From positions 1-64,000 of the forward strand of contig CAIYNU010000043.1 of the NCBI GenBank assembly GCA_903927615.1: a stretch of 64,000 bases of DNA. Reading direction: 5' to 3'. The notes beneath the pieces are model-generated. The model searched no databases. It saw only the letters and a list, made by a program, of their open reading frames with translations, and was not told the origin of the DNA. A program made the translations under genes and the position numbers. Within the stretch, counting starts at the first letter, position 1. Each line of letters begins with the position of its first letter. Below are positions 18,539-26,654 of this stretch, piece after piece. This DNA is from an uncultured Rhodospirillales bacterium. Its GTDB lineage: Bacteria > Pseudomonadota > Alphaproteobacteria > Azospirillales > Azospirillaceae.

Positions 18539-18753
18539 GACGGGGCCTCCGGCAGCCGTGATTGAAAGACTGTAGAACCAGGATAAGCCCGAAACGCTGG
18601 CCATGGGATGGCGTTCCGGGCCGCTGTTCGAGGGCACACCCAAAAGAACCCGAAAGAAAGGGTGGGCCAGATGCCCGCGGTCCCGGGGCCTATCCGAGCG
18701 CCGTGGCGTTGCTTGGCTGGGCCACGTCCGCTAAATTGCACGGTAAAAGTCGT

Positions 18754-18869
18754 GGTTTCCAAAGGCCGACGGCCTTTGGTGGGTCCAGGGCAACGCCCTG
18801 GTCGCCGAAGGCATTTTGCAGGGGCTTGGCCCCTACGACCCCACCAAAGGCCGACGGCCTTTGGAAACC
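18754..18869. repeat. Composite palindromic repeat with long inverted arms
   Basis: Positions 18754-18783 and 18840-18869 are reverse complements apart from the central base of each, and each arm is itself a palindrome around AAAGGCCGACGGCCTTT. Between them are two smaller palindromes (CCAGGGCAACGCCCTGG and AGGGGCTTGGCCCCT). It lies directly after the stop of the GT41-like gene on the - strand, 215 bases before the next. It belongs to the same style of GC-rich repeat as those at 20384, 44124 and 59294. Confidence 0.8.
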
Positions 18870-18870
18870 G

Positions 18871-21800
18871 TTAACCTGGCAATTTTGCTGACACGACACA
18901 CGAGTGAGTCAGCCAGTCGAAGAAGGCGGCGAAGGCGTTCCGGTCGGTGGCGAGATGCTCCAGGGCGAAAACCGGCCAGGATGGTTCCGGGCCGGTGTCG
19001 GGCGGCTGGTCCCGGATCAGGCGGGTCACCCGGCACAGCCGCAGGCCGGCTCCGGCCGCTTCGGCTTCGGCGATCCCGATCCCGACCACACCGCAGGCCA
19101 CGCTGTCGGCGGCGGCCAGGGCGGCGGCCCGGTCGAGCCGGTGCCGGAGCGGTTCCGGGGGCAGCCCGTGGCCGAGTTGGGCGCAGAACACCAGGGGATG
19201 GGCGTTCAGGGCCGCGGCGATCCAGTCGGCGGTGCCGGCGTCGGGACAGTCGATGACGAAGCGGGGTGCCGAGGCCGGCGCGGTTCGGGATTGGGGCGGA
19301 AGCCCGGCCAGACTGAGCCGGCAGGCCCGCTCGACCTCCCGGGCCAACGCCGCGGGGTCCCCCAGTCCCGAGCGCCACACGGCATGGCGCAGGGTGGCGC
19401 GATGGGCCACCAGGGCCGGGCGATCCCGGGCCAACGCGACCGCTTTGGCGATGTAGTCCGCGGGGGTTGCCGCCACGAAGCCGTCGCACCCGACCGTTCG
19501 CAACAGCGCCGCCCCGCAGCGGGCGGCCAGGGTATCGCCGGTCAGGGTGATCACCGGAACGCCGTTCATCAGGGCTTCGACCACGCTGGTCCGGCCGGCA
19601 TGGGGCCAGGTGTCGAGGGCGATATCGATGTCGCCGTAATCGAGCCGGCTGTTGCGGAATCCGGCGCCGGGACGCAGGATCAGCCGCTCGGGACCGATGC
19701 CGTGACGGGCAAAGCGCATCAGCAGGGTTGTCCGGCCCGAAACCGGCTCCAGGGACGCCGAGGCGAGCAGCAGCCGGCTGTCCGGGACCTGTTCCAGAAT
19801 CCCGGCCCACCAGCCGATCAGCCGGTCATTGATCCGGCTTCCGGGGCCGAAACACCCGAAGGTGATCCGGTTACCGGTCAGGCACGGGGGCGGCCGGACC
19901 GGCGGAAAATGGTCTTCGGTTTCATCGAAACAGAACAGCGGCCGGGACAACCGGATAAGGGGTTCGCTGAACCGGGCGTCGAGGGTCGGCGGCGCCGAAT
20001 AGCCGTCGGTCAACACGAAATCGATGGGTCCGCCGCCGCTGGTGCCCAGATGAGCAAAGCCCCCAAGCTGAACCGGGGCATAGCGCCGGGTGAGGGGGCA
20101 AAAAGGCGAGTCGGTACCGAAGCCGACGGCATCCACCAAAATGTCGATGCCGTCGGACTGAATCAGCCGTCGGACTGTCGTCTCGTCCAGATCGGCCACG
20201 GCGCGAACCACGTCGGCGGCGCGCAGCAGGTCGGTGGTGACCCGGTCGGCATAGCTGAACACCCGGTATCGGGCGCGGTCGTGGTGAGTCATGACCCGGC
20301 GCAGGAATCCGAAGCGTTCGGCCCGGGCCGAGAGATAGCCGAGATGAATCCGTCCGTCGCCGGTCGCCCGGCGCCCCGGGCCAGCCTTGGTCATGGGTTC
20401 CAAGGGGTCCCCCCTTGGTGGGGTCCAGGGGCCAAGCCCCTGGTGGGGCTCCGGGGGCAAAGCCCCCACGACGGCCTGGTCGATCCGGCCGCGCTTTTCG
20501 CACAACCGGGCCAGGGTCCGGTACAGCTCGACCGGCACCGGCGGCAGGATGATCGGGGTCAGCCCGGCCCGGGATCGGGGCAGGGGCACGCCCAGCCGTT
20601 CCGGGTCGCCGCCGGCCGCCAGAACGGCATTGAACCCGGCGGCGAACCGCCGGATCAGGCCATCGAACAGAATCGCTCCGTTGTGGCCGAACAGACCCGA
20701 GGCCGCCGCCAGCCGGACGAGAACCCGGCTGTGGGGGCGGAGGGTTTCCGGCCCGGTTTCCGGTACGGGCGGACTCCCGGTGCTTTGGACGAAGTCCCGG
20801 TCGACGCGAGCGAGGTCGCCGTCACCGGCGACCCGGCACCACACCTCGAACGCCGGGCACTCCGGAGACCAGGGGTCGGCCAGCAGCCCGCTCGCGTCCA
20901 GGGCCGGGCGCCGGAAGAAGCCGGCGGTCAGGGGCGGCAGGGGCCGGCCGGTCAGGGCATCGGCCATGGTGAAGCCGGCGGCGCTCCGGTCGAGAACCGC
21001 CACCGCCTCGGGCCGCTGGTCCAGGGCGGCCACGGCGTCGGCCACGGCCCCGGGCAGCAGTTCGGCCGTCATCGGGCAAAAGCCGATGATCTCGCCCCGG
21101 CAGCGGCGCAAGGCGTCCAACAAGGCCGGCCCTCTGGTGGGATCGCCCTCGCAAACCACCCCCTCGAGCCGCGGATAGTCATGGTTCCGGAGGCTGTCGG
21201 GCACCCGCGGCGGCGATCCGGCGGCGGGGCCGAACAGCACCAGCGACACCAGCGGCCGGTCCGAACCGGAACGGTCAGGCCGGGTGGCCAGGGGCATCGG
21301 CGCCGGCGGAACGGCCTGCGCCAGGATCGGGGTGGCGTCGACGATCCGGTGGAAGCCCCGGGCGATGATCCGCGGTATCGCCGCGCGGCCGTCGGGCGAG
21401 GCGATGACGATGATCGGATCGTCATCCTCTTCGGACAGAAATATCTCGAGGGGCGAGCGATCGATGGCGTCGATGAAGCCGTGGGGCTCCCCGATGAAGC
21501 CCACCACATGCACTCCCGGCTGACAGAGCAGGATGGCGTAGATGTCCAGCGCCCGCTCGTCGGTGCCGTAAATGTAAAGCGGCATCTCCGGGCGATCGGC
21601 CACGGCCCGGACCCGCCGGAGAAAGCGTTCCACCGGCAGCTCCGAGGGTGGAACCAGGGCTTCGATCAGCGGTTCCAGGGTCAGGCCGGTGGCGGCCTCC
21701 AGGGCCGCTTCGGGGGTGGTTTCGGGGCCGGACCCGGCAGAGGGCGGGCAATAGGGGAGCCAGTCGTCAGCGTCGAAGACGACCCCCCCCAGGAGACGGC

Positions 21801-22119
21801 CCTGAATCCGGCGGATCAGCGGCGAGGCGTCGATCAGCCGGACCGGACCCTTTGCCCGCAATTGGCGGCCGATCAGGCGCCAATGCTGGCTGGAGATCAG
21901 AATGATGGCCCCGGCCGGGGGGGCGGCAAAGAACTCGGCGCTGCTGATGATCCAGTGTCCGCCAATGATCCCCGAACACAGGTCGTCGATGACGCCGGCC
22001 AGGACGATGGGGGTGTGGCGGGCCAGTCCGTCGCGCAGGACGTCGCCGCCGGTGCTGGCCCCGAAGATGAAAACCGGACCGTCCTTCGGCAACGACCCGA
22101 AGGAAAGAAGATGTCGCAT
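18871..22119 (-). CDS. GT41-type (O-GlcNAc transferase-like) protein with extra N-terminal Rossmann-like domains
   Basis: A 1082-residue protein. Residues ~15-105 form a Rossmann-like domain (PVFIFGASTGGDVLRDGL, GVIDD, then ILISSQHWRLIGRQL); residues ~175-270 hold a weaker second copy (LYIYGTDERALDIYAILL, PIIVIASPDGRAAI). Residues ~590-960 match the catalytic half of GT41 enzymes: LGYLSARAERFGFLRRVM, DILVDAVGFG, APVQLGGFAHLGTSGG, ITFGCFGPGSRINDRLIGWW, DIALDTWPHAGRTSVVEALM and GVPVITLTGDT. The usual N-terminal TPRs are absent. The last ~120 residues resemble part of a sulfotransferase-like fold, weakly. A palindromic repeat (20384-20468) lies in frame just before the GT41 domain and encodes about 28 residues. 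The ribosome site at the ATG (22119) is weak. Likely a glycosyltransferase; the acceptor is unknown. Confidence 0.7.
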   Translation of the reverse strand: MRHLLSFGSLPKDGPVFIFGASTGGDVLRDGLARHTPIVLAGVIDDLCSGIIGGHWIISSAEFFAAPPAGAIILISSQHWRLIGRQLRAKGPVRLIDASPLIRRIQGRLLGGVVFDADDWLPYCPPSAGSGPETTPEAALEAATGLTLEPLIEALVPPSELPVERFLRRVRAVADRPEMPLYIYGTDERALDIYAILLCQPGVHVVGFIGEPHGFIDAIDRSPLEIFLSEEDDDPIIVIASPDGRAAIPRIIARGFHRIVDATPILAQAVPPAPMPLATRPDRSGSDRPLVSLVLFGPAAGSPPRVPDSLRNHDYPRLEGVVCEGDPTRGPALLDALRRCRGEIIGFCPMTAELLPGAVADAVAALDQRPEAVAVLDRSAAGFTMADALTGRPLPPLTAGFFRRPALDASGLLADPWSPECPAFEVWCRVAGDGDLARVDRDFVQSTGSPPVPETGPETLRPHSRVLVRLAAASGLFGHNGAILFDGLIRRFAAGFNAVLAAGGDPERLGVPLPRSRAGLTPIILPPVPVELYRTLARLCEKRGRIDQAVVGALPPEPHQGLGPWTPPRGDPLEPMTKAGPGRRATGDGRIHLGYLSARAERFGFLRRVMTHHDRARYRVFSYADRVTTDLLRAADVVRAVADLDETTVRRLIQSDGIDILVDAVGFGTDSPFCPLTRRYAPVQLGGFAHLGTSGGGPIDFVLTDGYSAPPTLDARFSEPLIRLSRPLFCFDETEDHFPPVRPPPCLTGNRITFGCFGPGSRINDRLIGWWAGILEQVPDSRLLLASASLEPVSGRTTLLMRFARHGIGPERLILRPGAGFRNSRLDYGDIDIALDTWPHAGRTSVVEALMNGVPVITLTGDTLAARCGAALLRTVGCDGFVAATPADYIAKAVALARDRPALVAHRATLRHAVWRSGLGDPAALAREVERACRLSLAGLPPQSRTAPASAPRFVIDCPDAGTADWIAAALNAHPLVFCAQLGHGLPPEPLRHRLDRAAALAAADSVACGVVGIGIAEAEAAGAGLRLCRVTRLIRDQPPDTGPEPSWPVFALEHLATDRNAFAAFFDWLTHSCVVSAKLPG
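20384..20468. repeat. GC-rich palindromic repeat, copy 1, in frame inside the GT41-like gene
   Basis: About 85 bases made of three successive palindromes (CCAAGGGG...CCCCTTGG, CCAGGGG...CCCCTGG, GGGGGC...GCCCCC). Almost the same sequence occurs at 59294-59379 in the same orientation. Here it adds codons without a stop or frame change; the encoded segment is Pro/Gly-rich (QGLGPWTPPRGDPLEPMTKA). Confidence 0.85.
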
Positions 22120-22184
22120 GGGCGGCGTCCCGTTAAGTCGGGTTTAACAGACCGATGGTTGCCAAAACAGGCCGGACGTCCGGA

Positions 22185-23402
22185 TCATCGCTCAACGGTG
22201 CGACCGTTTCCAGGATCACCGGACGGCGGATCCATGCCGAAACTGGCATGTTGTCTGGCGAGGAACCGAAGCGTCCAGGGCCAGGTCGCGGCCAGATCCC
22301 GACCGACGGCGGCGGCCTCCTGGTCACGGCCGCAACACGCGAGGCCGGCTTGAAGATTGCCCATGGTAAAGTAATCGCGATCCAGCGCCGCCCCCCGGCG
22401 AAACAGCACCAGGGCCTCCGCCGGTTTTCCCCGCCTGAGCACCGTCAGTCCCTGCTGGCTGAGGATCGTGCCGTTGCTGCTCTGGGACCGGGCGACGGCT
22501 TCCCGATGGCAGTCTTCGGCCTCGGACCAGCGGCCGAGGCTGTGAAAAATCATGCCGAGCAAGGACTGGGCCAGGGCGGCGGCACGGAAAGTCGGATCGG
22601 CGCGCTGATAGTCCAGCAGGGCCGCTTCGGGACGATGAAGGGCCAGTTGCACGATCATCACGCTATAGGTCGAAAGCTCCGGCAGAACGGCCATGGACTG
22701 ACGGAACACCGCCAGGGCCTCCTCCAGCCGGTCCTGGAAGGCCAGCGCCTGCCCCAACAGAAAGAGCCGTCGTTCCCACGCCGGCGTGGTCTGGCCGGCG
22801 TCGCGACAGAGGGCTTCGGTTTCCGCCATCCAGCCGATTTGAAAAAAGGCTTCGGCCACGTTGGTTGCCGCTTCCGGGTGTTCGGCAACACCGGCCCGCA
22901 TCAGGTCGCGAATGCCGGTCGCGACCTCGGCCGCTCCCGCCCGCCGCAGCCGGGTCGCCGTTCGGATCATGGCCGGCAGAAACAGGTCCCGGTCCCGGCC
23001 CGACCCCAGATAAGCCGGCAGACGCAGGCTGCGCCAGGCGGCGGCCTTGAGATCGTTCCGGTCCCCGTTCCCGTTCCCGTTTCCGTTCCGGTCCGCGTCT
23101 TGGCCCGCGGCCAGCCGCGCGAGCATCTCGTGAGCCGGCAGGACCCCGGTGGAGTGACCGGCGGTGCCGATGCGCACCGCGGCCTCGAAATGCGCCCGTG
23201 CCCGTGCCGGCTGGTCCTGCAACAGCCCGAGAACCCCCAGATTGTGGTGAACGTCCGGGTGATGCGGTCCGGCTTCGGCGGCATGGGTGAACGCCCGCAC
23301 CGCCTGCTCGACCTCACCGGCCCAGAGATGGGCATGGCCCAGGTTGAAATGAAGGTCGTACTGAAACTGTGCCGGGGAGAGGGCGTCGGCGGGGGGCGAC
23401 AT
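22185..23402 (-). CDS. TPR-repeat protein
   Basis: The 405-residue protein consists of tetratricopeptide-type helical repeats. Clear units include LHFNLGHAHLWAGEVEQAVR, VHHNLGVLGLLQDQPARARA, LFLLGQALAFQDRLEEALAV and LLGMIFHSLGRWSEAEDCHR. There is no enzyme domain, signal peptide or membrane helix. Around residue 105 an Asp/Asn/Gly linker (DRNGNGNGNGDRND) is encoded by a hexanucleotide tandem repeat. It starts 3 bases after the SDR gene and ends 66 bases before the GT41-like gene that lacks TPRs. A natural guess is that it supplies substrate binding in trans to that enzyme. Confidence 0.7.
   Translation of the reverse strand: MSPPADALSPAQFQYDLHFNLGHAHLWAGEVEQAVRAFTHAAEAGPHHPDVHHNLGVLGLLQDQPARARAHFEAAVRIGTAGHSTGVLPAHEMLARLAAGQDADRNGNGNGNGDRNDLKAAAWRSLRLPAYLGSGRDRDLFLPAMIRTATRLRRAGAAEVATGIRDLMRAGVAEHPEAATNVAEAFFQIGWMAETEALCRDAGQTTPAWERRLFLLGQALAFQDRLEEALAVFRQSMAVLPELSTYSVMIVQLALHRPEAALLDYQRADPTFRAAALAQSLLGMIFHSLGRWSEAEDCHREAVARSQSSNGTILSQQGLTVLRRGKPAEALVLFRRGAALDRDYFTMGNLQAGLACCGRDQEAAAVGRDLAATWPWTLRFLARQHASFGMDPPSGDPGNGRTVER
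23055..23094. repeat. Hexanucleotide tandem repeat in the TPR gene
   Basis: About six imperfect copies of GTTCCC (variants GTTCCG, GTCCCC, GTTTCC) run from 23055 to 23094. They encode alternating Asn-Gly on the - strand. As the unit is six bases, copy-number change would alter linker length without shifting frame. Confidence 0.75.
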
Positions 23403-23405
23403 CGT

Positions 23406-24218
23406 TCAGCGCCCGCCGGTGATGGGCAGGATCGCCCCGGTAATGTAACTCGCATCGCGGGAGGCCAGCCACAGGATGGCCGCCGCCACCTCTTCGGGGG
23501 TGCCCATCCGGTGCAGCGGGATGCTGGCCAGCAGCCCCTCCCGCCGGGCCGGTTCCAGGTCTTCGTACTGGGCGGTGGCGATCACCCCCGGGCTGATGGC
23601 GTTGACCCGGATGCCGTCAGCCGCCAGTTCACGCGCCGCACCCAGGGTCAGGGCATTGAGACCGGCCTTGGTGGCGGCGTAGGCGGTGATGCGATGGCCG
23701 CCGAAGCGGGCGGCCTCGGACGAGACGTTGACGATGGCCCCGCCGGCGCCGCCGGCGGACCGGGCCATGCGGGCAATGGCCTCCTGGGTGCAGTAAAAGG
23801 CGCCCAGCAGATTGGTGGCCACCACCTCCTGAAGCACCGCGTGCGGCAACCTGGCCAGGTCGCAAGCCCCCCCCGAAAGTCCGGCATTGTTGACCAGTAC
23901 CGTGATCCGGCCCAAGTCACGGTCGATGGCCGCGAACAGAGCCGCCACCGCCCCGGCGTCGCCGACATCGGCGGGCAACACCAGGGCGGTGCCGCCCCCG
24001 GCACGAATGTCATGGGCCACCCGTTCGGCGCCGGCCACGTCCCGGCGGCAGTTGAGGGCCACCCGGTAACCGGCCCGCCCGGCCAGCCGGGCGGTGGCCG
24101 CCCCAATTCCGCGACTGGCCCCGGTCACCAGCAGCACCGGAACCGGCGTCGCGTCGTCTGAAGCATGCGGGATCACCTGACGGTCTCCTGACTGACGGTC
24201 TCCTGGATCGGCCTTCAT
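23406..24218 (-). CDS. Short-chain dehydrogenase/reductase (FabG-like)
   Basis: About 270 residues with the classical SDR layout: VLLVTGASRGIGAATARLAG (TGxxxGIG cofactor loop), LVNNAGLSGG (NNAG), IVNVSSEAARFGGHRITAYAATKAG (catalytic Ser, then YxxxK) and RVNAISPGVI. This suggests an NADP(H)-dependent carbonyl reductase acting on a keto-sugar or other small substrate. The ATG at 24218 adds a ~25-residue polar leader before the first strand; a GTG reading VIPHASDD is an alternative start. It sits between the GT41 gene and the TPR gene on the same strand and probably shares their transcript. Confidence 0.8.
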   Translation of the reverse strand: MKADPGDRQSGDRQVIPHASDDATPVPVLLVTGASRGIGAATARLAGRAGYRVALNCRRDVAGAERVAHDIRAGGGTALVLPADVGDAGAVAALFAAIDRDLGRITVLVNNAGLSGGACDLARLPHAVLQEVVATNLLGAFYCTQEAIARMARSAGGAGGAIVNVSSEAARFGGHRITAYAATKAGLNALTLGAARELAADGIRVNAISPGVIATAQYEDLEPARREGLLASIPLHRMGTPEEVAAAILWLASRDASYITGAILPITGGR

Positions 24219-24249
24219 CACCGTTCATAAACCGCGGCTCACCAAGATG

Positions 24250-26514
24250 CTATGGGACCGCTGGCCTTTGCCGGATCTCCTGCCAGAGGCGCCGATAAAG
24301 AGCTTCCAGGGCCGGGATCGTCGAACTGTTGCGGGTGTGCTGGAACATCAGGGCGTTGGCCCGCAGGCTGGCGCGCAGCCGGAACAGGGTCGCGGGATCG
24401 GTGGCCAGGGCGACGGCGACGGCGATGTAGGCCGCTTCGCTGGCGCCGGTATAGAGTCCCAATTCGGGATACGGCACCGGACCGAGGCGGACCACGGGCA
24501 AGCCCATCCATTGCAGCAGGGTGGTGGTGGTGCCGGCCGTGTAGGGAAACGGGTCGAGGACGATGTCGATCTCGCTCAAATAGCCGAGCCAGGTCTCGAA
24601 CCGGCACTCGGGGCGCAGCTCCAGACGTTCGGCGGGCAGTCCGGCCGCGGCCAGCCGGTTCCGTAAGTCCTGGGCGATGGCGGGCTGCTCGACCCCGGGC
24701 GCCACCAGCAGCAGACGGGCTTCGGGCACCTGTTCCAGAATCCGGGCCCAGGTCCGCTGCACCGGTTCACCCACCTTGACCAGCTTGCTGACCGAGCCGA
24801 AGGTGATCCGGCCCTGGCGCAGAAAGGGCGGCGGCGACACCGGGGGCAGGTTGGCCGGGGCCGCGAACGGGACGTTGATGGCCACCGGCGTTTCGGTGCT
24901 GAACCGGGGATCGTCGCTGTTCTTGGCGCCGCTGGCGCACACCAGCCGGTAATCGATGCGGGTCAGGCCGGTGGTGCCGGGATAGCCGAGACCGCTGATC
25001 TGGACCGGGGCCGGCTTGGCCGCGAACACCGGCAACATATTGAAGGCGGTATGACCGGCGAGATCCACCAGAACATCGATGCGGTCGCGGCGGATGGTCT
25101 CGATGGCGCTCGGGAGATCCTCGAAGGCCAGAACCCGCCAGTGACCGGCCTTGGCCCGCAACCGGGCGGTCACGGCATCGACGGTGCGGGGGATGTGGTA
25201 GCAAAAGACCTCGACCTGTGTCGGATCATGACCGTCCAGCAGCGGCTCGAAGAAGAACGCCACGGCATGATCGCAAAAATCCGGGGAGACGTAACCGACC
25301 CGCACCGGCCGTAAGTCGGCTTCGGCTTCGGTCCCGGCCGGAGCCGGCCGGAACGCCGGGACGGGAAAGCGGTGTTCCCAGAACCGGCCGAAGGCCTGGT
25401 GCTCGGCGAACACGTCTTCGGGGGTCGTGGCGGCATCGTGCAGCAGACAGAACAGCAGGTTGCTGTGAAGGCCATAACAGTCGGGGTAACGCTGAAGACC
25501 GGCGCGAAACGCCTCGGCCGCTTCGGCGGTCCGACCGGACAGCGCCAGCGCCTTGCCCAGGGTGGCGTAGCTGGCGATGGAGCCCAGACCCGTCACCGCC
25601 CGCCGGGCCGCCGCGGTGGCGGTGCCCAGATCGTCATCCTTGAGCGCCACCTCGGCCCGGATCAGGTTCAATTCGGCATCTTCGGGCGCGTCCCGCAGGG
25701 CTTCGGCCAGCCGGGCGGTGGCCTCGGCGACCCGGCCCAGCGCGCACAGGCAGCGCACCTCGCCCAGCAGAGACGGCCGGTGCTCGGGGTGGTCCGCCCG
25801 AAGACGCTGGAAACAGGCCAGCGCCTCGGGCAGGCGCCGCTCGGCCATCAACACTTCGCCCTCCAGGGCGCGCCGGCCCACGCTCGGGCTGGGGTCGGAA
25901 CCGGGCGCCAGGACCCTGCGCGCCTCCGCCACCTGCTCCCGGCGCAACAGCACCAGCACGGCGTTGGTGACCACCTCGGGCCGGCGCCCCAAATGGACCA
26001 GCGCCATCCGGTACGCCTCGCTGGCCTCGGCCAGCCGCCCGGCCGCCGACAAGGCGTTGGCCAGGTTGTACCAGGCCAGGCCATGCCCGGGCTCGATCGC
26101 CACCACCTCGCGGTAGGTGGTGATGGCCGCCTCGGTTTGGCCCAGCCGGCGCCGGGCCCAGGCCAGGTTGAAACGGGTTTCGAGGGTGCCGGGGCGGTTC
26201 TGGCGCCGATTGGTCTCAAGCTGGCGGGAAAACCAGGCCACCGCTTCGGCGGTGCGCTGGCATCCCAGGGCCGCCACCCCGGCTTCATGGGCCAGATCCG
26301 GATGGTCGGGCGCCCCGGCCGCGGCTGGCCCGAGCACCGCCAGCGCCTGTTCCGGCCGGCCAGCGCCCAGCAGCAGCTTGCCCAGCAGCCGCAAGCCCTC
26401 CACATGGCCCGGCGCCACCGTCAGCAACGACTGGAGGGTGACCATCCCGTCGGCGCTCCGGCCGGCCAGCGCCTCCTCCAGGGCCTTACGAAGAAGCGTG
26501 TCGGGATCGGTCAT
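24250..26514 (-). CDS. TPR-GT41 O-GlcNAc transferase-like protein glycosyltransferase
   Basis: A 754-residue protein with the full two-part OGT architecture. Residues ~1-350 are TPRs (GMVTLQSLLTVAPGHVEGLR, AITTYREVVAIEPGHGLAWY, LGKALALSGRTAEAAEAFRA). Residues ~370-740 are the GT41 catalytic region: RVGYVSPDFCDHAVAFFFEP with the family His, IDVLVDLAGHTAFNMLPVFA, APVQISGLGYPGTTGLTRID, ITFGSVSKLVKVGEPVQRTW and EIDIVLDPFPYTAGTTTTLL. Such enzymes transfer sugar to Ser/Thr of proteins; TPR glycosyltransferases of this general type glycosylate flagellin in some alphaproteobacteria (FlmG in Caulobacter), which fits the sugar-acid genes here. It is divergent from the + strand operon at 26655, sharing a 140-base promoter region. 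Confidence 0.85.
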   Translation of the reverse strand: MTDPDTLLRKALEEALAGRSADGMVTLQSLLTVAPGHVEGLRLLGKLLLGAGRPEQALAVLGPAAAGAPDHPDLAHEAGVAALGCQRTAEAVAWFSRQLETNRRQNRPGTLETRFNLAWARRRLGQTEAAITTYREVVAIEPGHGLAWYNLANALSAAGRLAEASEAYRMALVHLGRRPEVVTNAVLVLLRREQVAEARRVLAPGSDPSPSVGRRALEGEVLMAERRLPEALACFQRLRADHPEHRPSLLGEVRCLCALGRVAEATARLAEALRDAPEDAELNLIRAEVALKDDDLGTATAAARRAVTGLGSIASYATLGKALALSGRTAEAAEAFRAGLQRYPDCYGLHSNLLFCLLHDAATTPEDVFAEHQAFGRFWEHRFPVPAFRPAPAGTEAEADLRPVRVGYVSPDFCDHAVAFFFEPLLDGHDPTQVEVFCYHIPRTVDAVTARLRAKAGHWRVLAFEDLPSAIETIRRDRIDVLVDLAGHTAFNMLPVFAAKPAPVQISGLGYPGTTGLTRIDYRLVCASGAKNSDDPRFSTETPVAINVPFAAPANLPPVSPPPFLRQGRITFGSVSKLVKVGEPVQRTWARILEQVPEARLLLVAPGVEQPAIAQDLRNRLAAAGLPAERLELRPECRFETWLGYLSEIDIVLDPFPYTAGTTTTLLQWMGLPVVRLGPVPYPELGLYTGASEAAYIAVAVALATDPATLFRLRASLRANALMFQHTRNSSTIPALEALYRRLWQEIRQRPAVP

Positions 26515-26654
26515 CGGGGAATCCGGCTTATGGGAACGGCTGGCAGCCGGATTTTGAACGCGCTATACAGGAATGCAAGCAAGGCCTTTGGGACGACGGC
26601 GCCGCGGTCGGAGGCGCCAGAGTTGCCACCACAGCCAGAAGGCGTCATTTCCTC

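Noticed and set aside
16607-18565. 652-codon + strand frame opposite the TPR/GT-B gene
   Set aside because: Shadow; composition and lack of motifs contrast with the coherent - strand product, which has a GGAGG ribosome site.
18904-22353. Long + strand frame opposite the GT41-like gene
   Set aside because: Gly/Gln/Arg-rich shadow without motifs; the - strand carries clear GT41 signatures.
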